DNA of 64,000 nucleotides from Auanema rhodensis (taxonomy: Eukaryota > Nematoda > Chromadorea > Rhabditida > Rhabditidae), in contig OZ059899.1 of NCBI GenBank assembly GCA_964057225.1, positions 2,542,001 through 2,606,000 on the forward strand, written 5' to 3'. Each line of letters begins with the position of its first letter. Position 1 is the first letter of the stretch. A program made the translations under genes and the position numbers. Positions 21,758-34,393 of this stretch are shown piece after piece. Under the pieces are notes generated by a model that made no database searches, was not told where the DNA came from, and worked only from the letters and a program-made list of their open reading frames with translations.

Positions 21758-24700
21758 TTGAAAAATGGAATCTAAAAACATCTACTTTTTGCTAAATTAT
21801 TTTGAAATTTTTCGAAAAAATTTTTGTCAAAATGTTTTTGGAAGCAATGTTGAGTGTACATGGAAACTCAACATACACTAATGCATCATTTTTCAAACGA
21901 TCATAACTAATTTTTGTATTAAGCGTTTCTCAATGTAGTATAGTGCATTCGATGCGGATTTTTAAGCTGCGTCGATCTGTGTTATCAGATTTGCGCTAGC
22001 TTAAAAATGCACCGAGATATCAACTGATATAAGTTCACACTTATATCCTCGATTTTCACCCTGAAGAATTGATTTTTTCGTTGAATAACATTGTCCATCG
22101 TCTTTGCCTTGAAAAATGGAATCTAAAAACATCTACTTTCTGCTAAATTATTTTGAAATTTTTCGAAAAAATTTTTGTCAAAATGTTTTTGGAAGCAATG
22201 TTGAGTGTACATGGAAACTCAACATACACTAATGCATCATTTTTCAAACGATCATAACTAATTTTTGTATCAAACGTTTCTCAATGTAGTATAGTGCATT
22301 CGATGCGGATTTTTAAGCTGCGTCGATCTGTGTTATCAGATTTGCGCTAGCTTAAAAATGCACCGAGATTTTAACTGATATAAGTTCACACTTATATCCT
22401 CGATTTTCACCCTGAAGAATTAATTTTTTCGTTGAATAACATTGTCCATCGTCTTTGCCTTGGAAAATGGAATCTAAAAACATCTACTTTTTGCTAAATT
22501 ATTTTGAAATTTTTCGAAAAAATTTTTGTCAAAATGTTTTTGGAAGCAATGTTGAGTGTACATGGAAACTCAACATACACTAATGCATCATTTTTCAAAC
22601 GATCATAACTAATTTTTGTATCAAACGTTTCTCAATGTAGTATAGTGCATTCGATGCGGATTTTTAAGCTGCGTCGATCTGTGTTATCAGATTTGCGCTA
22701 GCTTAAAAATGCACCGAGATTTTAACTGATATAAGTTCACACTTATATCCTCGATTTTCACCCTGAAGAATTAATTTTTTCGTTGAATAACATTGTCCAT
22801 CGTCTTTGCCTTGGAAAATGGAATCTAAAAACATCTACTTTTTGCTAAATTATTTTGAAATTTTTCGAAAAAATTTTTGTCAAAATGTTTTTGGAAGCAA
22901 TGTTGAGTGTACATGGAAACTCAACATACACTAATGCATCATTTTTCAAACGATCATAACTAATTTTTGTATTAAGCGTTTCTCGATGTAGTATAGTGCA
23001 TTCGATGCGGATTTTTAAGCTGCGTCGATCTGTGTTATCAGATTTGCGCTAGATTAAAAATGCACCGAGATATTAACTGATATAAGTTCACACTTATATC
23101 CTCGATTTTCACCCTGAAGAATTAATTTTTTCGTTGAATAACATCGTCCATCGTCTTTGCCTTGAAAAATGGAATCTAAAAACATCTACTTTTTGCTAAA
23201 TTATTTTGAAATTTTTCGAAAAAATTTTTGTCAAAATGTTTTTGGAAGCAATGTTGAGTGTACATGGAAACTCAACATACACTAATGCATCATTTTCCAA
23301 ACGATCATAACTAATTTTTGTATTAAGCGTTTCTCGATGTAGTATAGTGCATTCGATGCGGATTTTTAAGCTGCGTCGATCTGTGTTATCAGATTTGCGC
23401 TAGCTTAAAAATGCACCGAGATATCAACTGATATAAGTTCACACTTATATCCTCGATTTTCACCCTGAAGAATTAATTTTTTCGTTGAATAACATTGTCC
23501 ATCGTCTTTGCCTTAAAAAATGGAATCTAAAAACATCTACTTTTTGCTAAATTATTTTGAAATTTTTCGAAAAAATTTTTGTCAAAATGTTTTTGGAAGC
23601 AATGTTGAGTGTACATGGAAACTCAACATACACTAATGCATCATTTTTCAAACGATCATAACTAATTTTTGTATTAAGCGTTTCTCGATGTAGTATAGTG
23701 CATTCGATGCGGATTTTTAAGCTGCGTCGATCTGTGTTATCAGATTTGCGCTAGATTAAAAATGCACCGAGATATCAACTGATATAAGTTCACACTTATA
23801 TCCTCGATTTTCACCCTGAAGAATTAATTTTTTCGTTGAATAACATCGTCCATCGTCTTTGCCTTGAAAAATGGAATCTAAAAACATCTACTTTTTGCTA
23901 AATTATTTTGAAATTTTTCGAAAAAATTTTTGTCAAAATGTTTTTGGAAGCAATATTGAGTGTACATGGAAACTCAACATACACTAATGCATCATTTTTC
24001 AAACGATCATAACTAATTTTTGTATTAAGCGTTTCTCGATGTAGTATAGTGCATTCGATGCGGATTTTTAAGCTGCGTCGATCTGTGTTATCAGATTTGC
24101 GCTAGCTTAAAAATGCACCGAGATATCAACTGATATAAGTTCACACTTATATCCTCGATTTTCACCCTGAAGAATTAATTTTTTCGTTGAATAACATTGT
24201 CCATCGTCTTTGCCTTAAAAAATGGAATCTAAAAACATCTACTTTTTGCTAAATTATTTTGAAATTTTTCGAAAAAATTTTTGTCAAAATGTTTTTGGAA
24301 GCAATGTTGAGTGTACATGGAAACTCAACATACACTAATGCATCATTTTTCAAACGATCATAACTAATTTTTGTATTAAGCTTTTCTCAATGTAGTATAG
24401 TGCATTCGATGCGGATTTTTAAGCTGCGTCGATCTGTGTTATCAGATTTGCGCTAGCTTAAAAATGCACCGAGATATCAACTGATATAAGTTCACACTTA
24501 TATCCTCGAATTTCACCCTGAAGAATTAATTTTTTCGTTGAATAACATTGTCCATCGTCTTTGCCTTGGAAAATGGAATCTAAAAACATCTACTTTTTGC
24601 TAAATTATTTTGAAATTTTTCGAAAAAATTTTTGTCAAAATGTTTTTGGAAGCAATGTTGAGTGTACATGGAAACTCAACATACACTAATGCATCATTTT

Positions 24701-25618
24701 TCAAACGATCATAACTAATTTTTGTATTAAGCGTTTCTCAATGTAGTATAGTGCATTCGATGCGGATTTTTAAGCTGCGTCGATATGTGTTATCAGATTT
24801 GCGCTAGCTTAAAAATGCACTGAGATATCAACTGATATAAGTTCACACTTATATCCTCGATTTTCACCCTGAAGAATTGATTTTTTCGTTGAATAACATT
24901 GTCCATCGTCTTTGCCTTGAAAAATGGAATCTAAAAACATCTACTTTTTGCTAAATTATTTTGAAATTTTTCGAAAAAATTTTTGTCAAAATGTTTTTGG
25001 AAGCAATGTTGAGTGTACATGGAAACTCAACATACACTAATGCATCATTTTTCAAACGATCATAACTAATTTTTGTATTAAGCGTTTCTCGATGTAGTAT
25101 AGTGCATTCGATGCGGATTTTTAAGCTGCGTCGATATGTGTTATCAGATTTGCGCTAGATTAAAAATGCACCGAGATATCAACTGATATAAGTTCACACT
25201 TATATCCTCGATTTTCACCCTGAAGAATTAATTTTTTCGTTGAATAACATCGTCCATCGTCTTTGCCTTGAAAAATGGAATCTAAAAACATCTACTTTTT
25301 GCTAAATTATTTTGAAATTTTTCGAAAAAATTTTTGTCAAAATGTTTTTGGAAGCAATGTTGAGTGTACATGGAAACTCAACATACACTAATGCATCATT
25401 TTTCAAACGATCATAACTAATTTTTGTATTAAGCGTTTCTCAATGTAGTATAGTGCATTCGATGCGGATTTTTAAGCTGCGTCGATCTGTGTTATCAGAT
25501 TTGCGCTAGATTAAAAATGCACCGAGATATCAACTGATATAAGTTCACACTTATATCCTCGATTTTCACCCTGAAGAATTAATTTTTTCGTTGAATAACA
25601 TCGTCCATCGTCTTTGCC
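21758..25618. repeat. Eleven mixed monomers between HOR domains
   Basis: No long HOR is clear here. Short duplications are: 22109 and 22460, both with CAAACG hinge and GATTTTAAC; and the pair 22811/23162 against 23513/23864 (first with GCTAGATT and CATCG, second with GCTAGCTT and CATTG). GCTAGATT, which removes the NheI site GCTAGC, first appears at 22811 and becomes common to the right. GAATTGATT, common to the left, is last seen here at 24566. The stretch is therefore a transition between two variant pools. Confidence 0.75.
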
Positions 25619-28600
25619 TTGAAAAATGGAATCTAAAAACATCTACTTTTTGCTAAATTATTTTGAAATTTTTCGAAAAAATTTTTGTCAAAATGTTTTT
25701 GGAAGCAATGTTGAGTGTACATAGAAACTCAACATACACTAATGCATCATTTTTCAAACGATCATAACTAATTTTTGTATTAAGCGTTTCTCGATGTAGT
25801 ATAGTGCATTCGATGCGGATTTTTAAGCTGCGTCGATCTGTGTTATCAGATTTGCGCTAGCTTAAAAATGCACCGAGATATCAACTGATATAAGTTCACA
25901 CTTATATCCTCGATTTTCACCCTGAAGAATTAATTTTTTCGTTGAATAACATTGTCCATCGTCTTTGCCTTAAAAAATGGAATCTAAAAACATCTACTTT
26001 TTGCTAAATTATTTTGAAATTTTTCGAAAAAATTTTTGTCAAAATGTTTTTGGAAGCAATGTTGAGTGTACATGGAAACTCAACATACACTAATGCATCA
26101 TTTTTCAAACGATCATAACTAATTTTTGTATTAAGCGTTTCTCAATGTAGTATAGTGCATTCGATGCGGATTTTTAAGCTGCGTCGATCTGTGTTATCAG
26201 ATTTGCGCTAGCTTAAAAATGCACCGAGATATCAACTGATATAAGTTCACACTTATATCCTCGATTTTCACCCTGAAGAATTAATTTTTTCGTTGAATAA
26301 CATCGTCCATCGTCTTTGCCTTGAAAAATGGAATCTAAAAACATCTACTTTTTGCTAAATTATTTTGAAATTTTTCGAAAAAATTTTTGTCAAAATGTTT
26401 TTGGAAGCAATGTTGAGTGTACATGGAAACTCAACATACACTAATGCATCATTTTTCAAACGATCATAACTAATTTTTGTATTAAGCGTTTCTCGATGTA
26501 GTATAGTGCATTCGATGCGGATTTTTAAGCTGCGTCGATCTGTGTTATCAGATTTGCGCTAGATTAAAAATGCACCGAGATATCAACTGATATAAGTTCA
26601 CACTTATATCCTCGATTTTCACCCTGAAGAATTAATTTTTTCGTTGAATAACATCGTCCATCGTCTTTGCCTTGAAAAATGGAATCTAAAAACATCTACT
26701 TTTTGCTAAATTATTTTGAAATTTTTCGAAAAAATTTTTGTCAAAATGTTTTTGGAAGCAATGTTGAGTGTACATGGAAACTCAACATACACTAATGCAT
26801 CATTTTTCAAACGATCATAACTAATTTTTGTATTAAGCGTTTCTCAATGTAGTATAGTGCATTCGATGCGGATTTTTAAGCTGCGTCGATCTGTGTTATC
26901 AGATTTGCGCTAGCTTAAAAATGCACCGAGATATCAACTGATATAAGTTCACACTTATATCCTCGATTTTCACCCTGAAGAATTAATTTTTTCGTTGAAT
27001 AACATCGTCCATCGTCTTTGCCTTGAAAAACGGAATCTAAAAACATCTACTTTTTGCTAAATTATTTTGAAATTTTTCGAAAAAATTTTTGTCAAAATGT
27101 TTTTGGAAGCAATGTTGAGTGTACATGGAAACTCAACATACACTAATGCATCATTTTTCAAACGATCATAACTAATTTTTGTATTAAGCCTTTCTCAATG
27201 TAGTATAGTGCATTCGATGCGGATTTTTAAGCTGCGTCGATCTGTGTTATCAGATTTGCGCTAGCTTAAAAATGCACCGAGATATCAACTGATATAAGTT
27301 CACACTTATATCCTCGATTTTCACCCTGAAGAATTAATTTTTTCGTTGAATAACATTGTCCATCGTCTTTGCCTTGAAAAACGGAATCTAAAAACATCTA
27401 CTTTTCGCTGAATTATCTTGAAATTTTTCGAAAAAATTTTTGTCAAAATGTTTTTGGAAGCAATGTTGAGTGTACATGGAAACTCAACATACACTAATGC
27501 ATCATTTTTCAAACGATCATAACTAATTTTTGTATTAAGCGTTTCTCAATGTAGTATAGTGCATTCGATGCGGATTTTTAAGCTGCGTCGATCTGTGTTA
27601 TCAGATTTGCGCTAGCTTAAAAATGCACCAAGATATCAACTGATATAAGTTCACACTTATATCCTCGATTTTCACCCTGAAGAATTATTTTTTTCGTTGA
27701 ATAACATTGTCCATCGTCTTTGCTTTGAAAAACAGAATCTAAAAACATCTACTTTTCGCTGAATTATTTTGAAATTTTTCGAAAAAATTTTTGTCAAAAT
27801 GTTTTTGGAAGCAATGTTGAGTGTACATGGAAACTCAACATACACTAATGCATCATTTTTCAAACGATCATAACTAATTTTTGTATTAAGCGTTTCTCAA
27901 TGTAGTATAGTGCATTCGATGCGGATTTTTAAGGTGCGTCGATCTGTGTTATCAGATTTGCGCTAGCTTAAAAAAGCACCGAGATATCAACTGATATAAG
28001 TTCACACTTATATCCTCGATTTTCACCCTGAAGAATTAATTTTTTCGTTGAATAACATCGTCCATCGTCTTTGCCTTGAAAAATGGAATCTAAAAACATC
28101 TACTTTTTGCTAAATTATTTTGAAATTTTTCGAAAAAATTTTTGTCCAAATGTTTTTGGAAGCAATGTTGAGTGTACATGGAAACTCAACATACACTAAT
28201 GCATCATTTTTCAAACGATCATAACTAATTTTTGTATTAAGCGTTTCTCGATGTAGTATAGTGCATTCGATGCGGATTTTTAAGCTGCGTCGATCTGTGT
28301 TATCAGATTTGCGCTAGATTAAAAATGCACCGAGATATCAACTGATATAAGTTCACACTTATATCCTCGATTTTCACCCTGAAGAATTAATTTTTTCGTT
28401 GAATAACATCGTCCATCGTCTTTGCCTTGAAAAATGGAATCTAAAAACATCTACTTTTTGCTAAATTATTTTGAAATTTTTCGAAAAAATTTTTGTCCAA
28501 ATGTTTTTGGAAGCAATGTTGAGTGTACATGGAAACTCAACATACACTAATGCATCATTTTTCAAACGATCATAACTAATTTTTGTATTAAGCGTTTCTC

Positions 28601-28777
28601 GATGTAGTATAGTGCATTCGATGCGGATTTTTAAGCTGCGTCGATCTGTGTTATCAGATTTGCGCTAGATTAAAAATGCACCGAGATATCAACTGATATA
28701 AGTTCACACTTATATCCTCGATTTTCACCCTGAAGAATTAATTTTTTCGTTGAATAACATCGTCCATCGTCTTTGCC
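25619..28777. repeat. 9-mer HOR, copy 1 (3159 bp)
   Basis: Monomers 25619 (ACATAGAAAC), 25970, 26321 (GCTAGATT), 26672, 27023 (AAACGG, TAAGCC hinge), 27374 (AAACGG, CGCTGAATTATC, CACCAAG), 27725 (AAACAG, AAGGTGCG, AAAAAAGCAC), 28076 and 28427 (both GTCCAAATG with GCTAGATT). The last two are an adjacent duplication. This unit contains the first AAACGG, AAACAG and GCTGAA monomers of the window. Confidence 0.92.
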
Positions 28778-31700
28778 TTGAAAAATGGAATCTAAAAACA
28801 TCTACTTTTTGCTAAATTATTTTGAAATTTTTCGAAAAAATTTTTGTCAAAATGTTTTTGGAAGCAATGTTGAGTGTACATAGAAACTCAACATACACTA
28901 ATGCATCATTTTTCAAACGATCATAACTAATTTTTGTATTAAGCGTTTCTCGATGTAGTATAGTGCATTCGATGCGGATTTTTAAGCTGCGTCGATCTGT
29001 GTTATCAGATTTGCGCTAGCTTAAAAATGCACCGAGATATCAACTGATATAAGTTCACACTTATATCCTCGATTTTCACCCTGAAGAATTAATTTTTTCG
29101 TTGAATAACATTGTCCATCGTCTTTGCCTTAAAAAATGGAATCTAAAAACATCTACTTTTTGCTAAATTATTTTGAAATTTTTCGAAAAAATTTTTGTCA
29201 AAATGTTTTTGGAAGCAATGTTGAGTGTACATGGAAACTCAACATACACTAATGCATCATTTTTCAAACGATCATAACTAATTTTTGTATTAAGCGTTTC
29301 TCAATGTAGTATAGTGCATTCGATGCGGATTTTTAAGCTGCGTCGATCTGTGTTATCAGATTTGCGCTAGCTTAAAAATGCACCGAGATATCAACTGATA
29401 TAAGTTCACACTTATATCCTCGATTTTCACCCTGAAGAATTAATTTTTTCGTTGAATAACATCGTCCATCGTCTTTGCCTTGAAAAATGGAATCTAAAAA
29501 CATCTACTTTTTGCTAAATTATTTTGAAATTTTTCGAAAAAATTTTTGTCAAAATGTTTTTGGAAGCAATGTTGAGTGTACATGGAAACTCAACATACAC
29601 TAATGCATCATTTTTCAAACGATCATAACTAATTTTTGTATTAAGCGTTTCTCGATGTAGTATAGTGCATTCGATGCGGATTTTTAAGCTGCGTCGATCT
29701 GTGTTATCAGATTTGCGCTAGATTAAAAATGCACCGAGATATCAACTGATATAAGTTCACACTTATATCCTCGATTTTCACCCTGAAGAATTAATTTTTT
29801 CGTTGAATAACATCGTCCATCGTCTTTGCCTTGAAAAATGGAATCTAAAAACATCTACTTTTTGCTAAATTATTTTGAAATTTTTCGAAAAAATTTTTGT
29901 CAAAATGTTTTTGGAAGCAATGTTGAGTGTACATGGAAACTCAACATACACTAATGCATCATTTTTCAAACGATCATAACTAATTTTTGTATTAAGCGTT
30001 TCTCAATGTAGTATAGTGCATTCGATGCGGATTTTTAAGCTGCGTCGATCTGTGTTATCAGATTTGCGCTAGCTTAAAAATGCACCGAGATATCAACTGA
30101 TATAAGTTCACACTTATATCCTCGATTTTCACCCTGAAGAATTAATTTTTTCGTTGAATAACATCGTCCATCGTCTTTGCCTTGAAAAACGGAATCTAAA
30201 AACATCTACTTTTTGCTAAATTATTTTGAAATTTTTCGAAAAAATTTTTGTCAAAATGTTTTTGGAAGCAATGTTGAGTGTACATGGAAACTCAACATAC
30301 ACTAATGCATCATTTTTCAAACGATCATAACTAATTTTTGTATTAAGCCTTTCTCAATGTAGTATAGTGCATTCGATGCGGATTTTTAAGCTGCGTCGAT
30401 CTGTGTTATCAGATTTGCGCTAGCTTAAAAATGCACCGAGATATCAACTGATATAAGTTCACACTTATATCCTCGATTTTCACCCTGAAGAATTAATTTT
30501 TTCGTTGAATAACATTGTCCATCGTCTTTGCCTTGAAAAACGGAATCTAAAAACATCTACTTTTCGCTGAATTATCTTGAAATTTTTCGAAAAAATTTTT
30601 GTCAAAATGTTTTTGGAAGCAATGTTGAGTGTACATGGAAACTCAACATACACTAATGCATCATTTTTCAAACGATCATAACTAATTTTTGTATTAAGCG
30701 TTTCTCAATGCAGTATAGTGCATTCGATGCGGATTTTTAAGCTGCGTCGATCTGTGTTATCAGATTTGCGCTAGCTTAAAAATGCACCAAGATATCAACT
30801 GATATAAGTTCACACTTATATCCTCGATTTTCACCCTGAAGAATTATTTTTTTCGTTGAATAACATTGTCCATCGTCTTTGCTTTGAAAAACAGAATCTA
30901 AAAACATCTACTTTTCGCTGAATTATTTTGAAATTTTTCGAAAAAATTTTTGTCAAAATGTTTTTGGAAGCAATGTTGAGTGTACATGGAAACTCAACAT
31001 ACACTAATGCATCATTTTTCAAACGATCATAACTAATTTTTGTATTAAGCGTTTCTCAATGTAGTATAGTGCATTCGATGCGGATTTTTAAGGTGCGTCG
31101 ATCTGTGTTATCAGATTTGCGCTAGCTTAAAAAAGCACCGAGATATCAACTGATATAAGTTCACACTTATATCCTCGATTTTCACCCTGAAGAATTAATT
31201 TTTTCGTTGAATAACATCGTCCATCGTCTTTGCCTTGAAAAATGGAATCTAAAAACATCTACTTTTTGCTAAATTATTTTGAAATTTTTCGAAAAAATTT
31301 TTGTCCAAATGTTTTTGGAAGCAATGTTGAGTGTACATGGAAACTCAACATACACTAATGCATCATTTTTCAAACGATCATAACTAATTTTTGTATTAAG
31401 CGTTTCTCGATGTAGTATAGTGCATTCGATGCGGATTTTTAAGCTGCGTCGATCTGTGTTATCAGATTTGCGCTAGATTAAAAATGCACCGAGATATCAA
31501 CTGATATAAGTTCACACTTATATCCTCGATTTTCACCCTGAAGAATTAATTTTTTCGTTGAATAACATCGTCCATCGTCTTTGCCTTGAAAAATGGAATC
31601 TAAAAACATCTACTTTTTGCTAAATTATTTTGAAATTTTTCGAAAAAATTTTTGTCCAAATGTTTTTGGAAGCAATGTTGAGTGTACATGGAAACTCAAC

Positions 31701-31936
31701 ATACACTAATGCATCATTTTTCAAACGATCATAACTAATTTTTGTATTAAGCGTTTCTCGATGTAGTATAGTGCATTCGATGCGGATTTTTAAGCTGCGT
31801 CGATCTGTGTTATCAGATTTGCGCTAGATTAAAAATGCACCGAGATATCAACTGATATAAGTTCACACTTATATCCTCGATTTTCACCCTGAAGAATTAA
31901 TTTTTTCGTTGAATAACATCGTCCATCGTCTTTGCC
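28778..31936. repeat. 9-mer HOR, copy 2 (3159 bp)
   Basis: Monomers 28778 to 31586 repeat all tags of the previous unit at a 3159-bp offset, including the duplicated GTCCAAATG pair (31235, 31586). One private difference I noticed is CTCAATGCAG at about 30705-30714 in place of CTCAATGTAG. Confidence 0.92.
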
Positions 31937-34393
31937 TTGAAAAATGGAATCTAAAAACATCTACTTTTTGCTAAATTATTTTGAAATTTTTCGAAAAAAT
32001 TTTTGTCAAAATGTTTTTGGAAGCAATGTTGAGTGTACATAGAAACTCAACATACACTAATGCATCATTTTTCAAACGATCATAACTAATTTTTGTATTA
32101 AGCGTTTCTCGATGTAGTATAGTGCATTCGATGCGGATTTTTAAGCTGCGTCGATCTGTGTTATCAGATTTGCGCTAGCTTAAAAATGCACCGAGATATC
32201 AACTGATATAAGTTCACACTTATATCCTCGATTTTCACCCTGAAGAATTAATTTTTTCGTTGAATAACATTGTCCATCGTCTTTGCCTTAAAAAATGGAA
32301 TCTAAAAACATCTACTTTTTGCTAAATTATTTTGAAATTTTTCGAAAAAATTTTTGTCAAAATGTTTTTGGAAGCAATGTTGAGTGTACATGGAAACTCA
32401 ACATACACTAATGCATCATTTTTCAAACGATCATAACTAATTTTTGTATTAAGCGTTTCTCAATGTAGTATAGTGCATTCGATGCGGATTTTTAAGCTGC
32501 GTCGATCTGTGTTATCAGATTTGCGCTAGCTTAAAAATGCACCGAGATATCAACTGATATAAGTTCACACTTATATCCTCGATTTTCACCCTGAAGAATT
32601 AATTTTTTCGTTGAATAACATCGTCCATCGTCTTTGCCTTGAAAAATGGAATCTAAAAACATCTACTTTTTGCTAAATTATTTTGAAATTTTTCGAAAAA
32701 ATTTTTGTCAAAATGTTTTTGGAAGCAATGTTGAGTGTACATGGAAACTCAACATACACTAATGCATCATTTTTCAAACGATCATAACTAATTTTTGTAT
32801 TAAGCGTTTCTCGATGTAGTATAGTGCATTCGATGCGGATTTTTAAGCTGCGTCGATCTGTGTTATCAGATTTGCGCTAGATTAAAAATGCACCGAGATA
32901 TCAACTGATATAAGTTCACACTTATATCCTCGATTTTCACCCTGAAGAATTAATTTTTTCGTTGAATAACATCGTCCATCGTCTTTGCCTTGAAAAATGG
33001 AATCTAAAAACATCTACTTTTTGCTAAATTATTTTGAAATTTTTCGAAAAAATTTTTGTCAAAATGTTTTTGGAAGCAATGTTGAGTGTACATGGAAACT
33101 CAACATACACTAATGCATCATTTTTCAAACGATCATAACTAATTTTTGTATTAAGCGTTTCTCAATGTAGTATAGTGCATTCGATGCGGATTTTTAAGCT
33201 GCGTCGATCTGTGTTATCAGATTTGCGCTAGCTTAAAAATGCACCGAGATATCAACTGATATAAGTTCACACTTATATCCTCGATTTTCACCCTGAAGAA
33301 TTAATTTTTTCGTTGAATAACATCGTCCATCGTCTTTGCCTTGAAAAACGGAATCTAAAAACATCTACTTTTTGCTAAATTATTTTGAAATTTTTCGAAA
33401 AAATTTTTGTCAAAATGTTTTTGGAAGCAATGTTGAGTGTACATGGAAACTCAACATACACTAATGCATCATTTTTCAAACGATCATAACTAATTTTTGT
33501 ATTAAGCCTTTCTCAATGTAGTATAGTGCATTCGATGCGGATTTTTAAGCTGCGTCGATCTGTGTTATCAGATTTGCGCTAGCTTAAAAATGCACCGAGA
33601 TATCAACTGATATAAGTTCACACTTATATCCTCGATTTTCACCCTGAAGAATTAATTTTTTCGTTGAATAACATTGTCCATCGTCTTTGCCTTGAAAAAC
33701 GGAATCTAAAAACATCTACTTTTCGCTGAATTATCTTGAAATTTTTCGAAAAAATTTTTGTCAAAATGTTTTTGGAAGCAATGTTGAGTGTACATGGAAA
33801 CTCAACATACACTAATGCATCATTTTTCAAACGATCATAACTAATTTTTGTATTAAGCGTTTCTCAATGTAGTATAGTGCATTCGATGCGGATTTTTAAG
33901 CTGCGTCGATCTGTGTTATCAGATTTGCGCTAGCTTAAAAATGCACCAAGATATCAACTGATATAAGTTCACACTTATATCCTCGATTTTCACCCTGAAG
34001 AATTATTTTTTTCGTTGAATAACATTGTCCATCGTCTTTGCTTTGAAAAACAGAATCTAAAAACATCTACTTTTCGCTGAATTATTTTGAAATTTTTCGA
34101 AAAAATTTTTGTCAAAATGTTTTTGGAAGCAATGTTGAGTGTACATGGAAACTCAACATACACTAATGCATCATTTTTCAAACGATCATAACTAATTTTT
34201 GTATTAAGCGTTTCTCAATGTAGTATAGTGCATTCGATGCGGATTTTTAAGGTGCGTCGATCTGTGTTATCAGATTTGCGCTAGCTTAAAAAAGCACCGA
34301 GATATCAACTGATATAAGTTCACACTTATATCCTCGATTTTCACCCTGAAGAATTAATTTTTTCGTTGAATAACATCGTCCATCGTCTTTGCC
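31937..34393. repeat. 9-mer HOR, copy 3, first seven monomers
   Basis: Monomers 31937, 32288, 32639, 32990, 33341, 33692 and 34043 match members 1-7 of the 9-mer. The next monomer (34394) is not the expected GTCCAAATG type but a CAAACG-hinge monomer. The 9-mer is therefore broken here, and the seven monomers form the start of the 15-mer. Confidence 0.88.

Noticed and set aside
27321-27512. Recurrent 63-codon open frames on the minus strand, in about thirty monomers from 27 kb rightward
   Set aside because: They open only in monomers with GCTGAA in place of GCTAAA, which turns an in-frame TAG into CAG. In the other monomers the same frame is stopped. Their near-identity follows from satellite copying and there is no sign of codon selection or a recognisable domain. 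Not annotated as genes.
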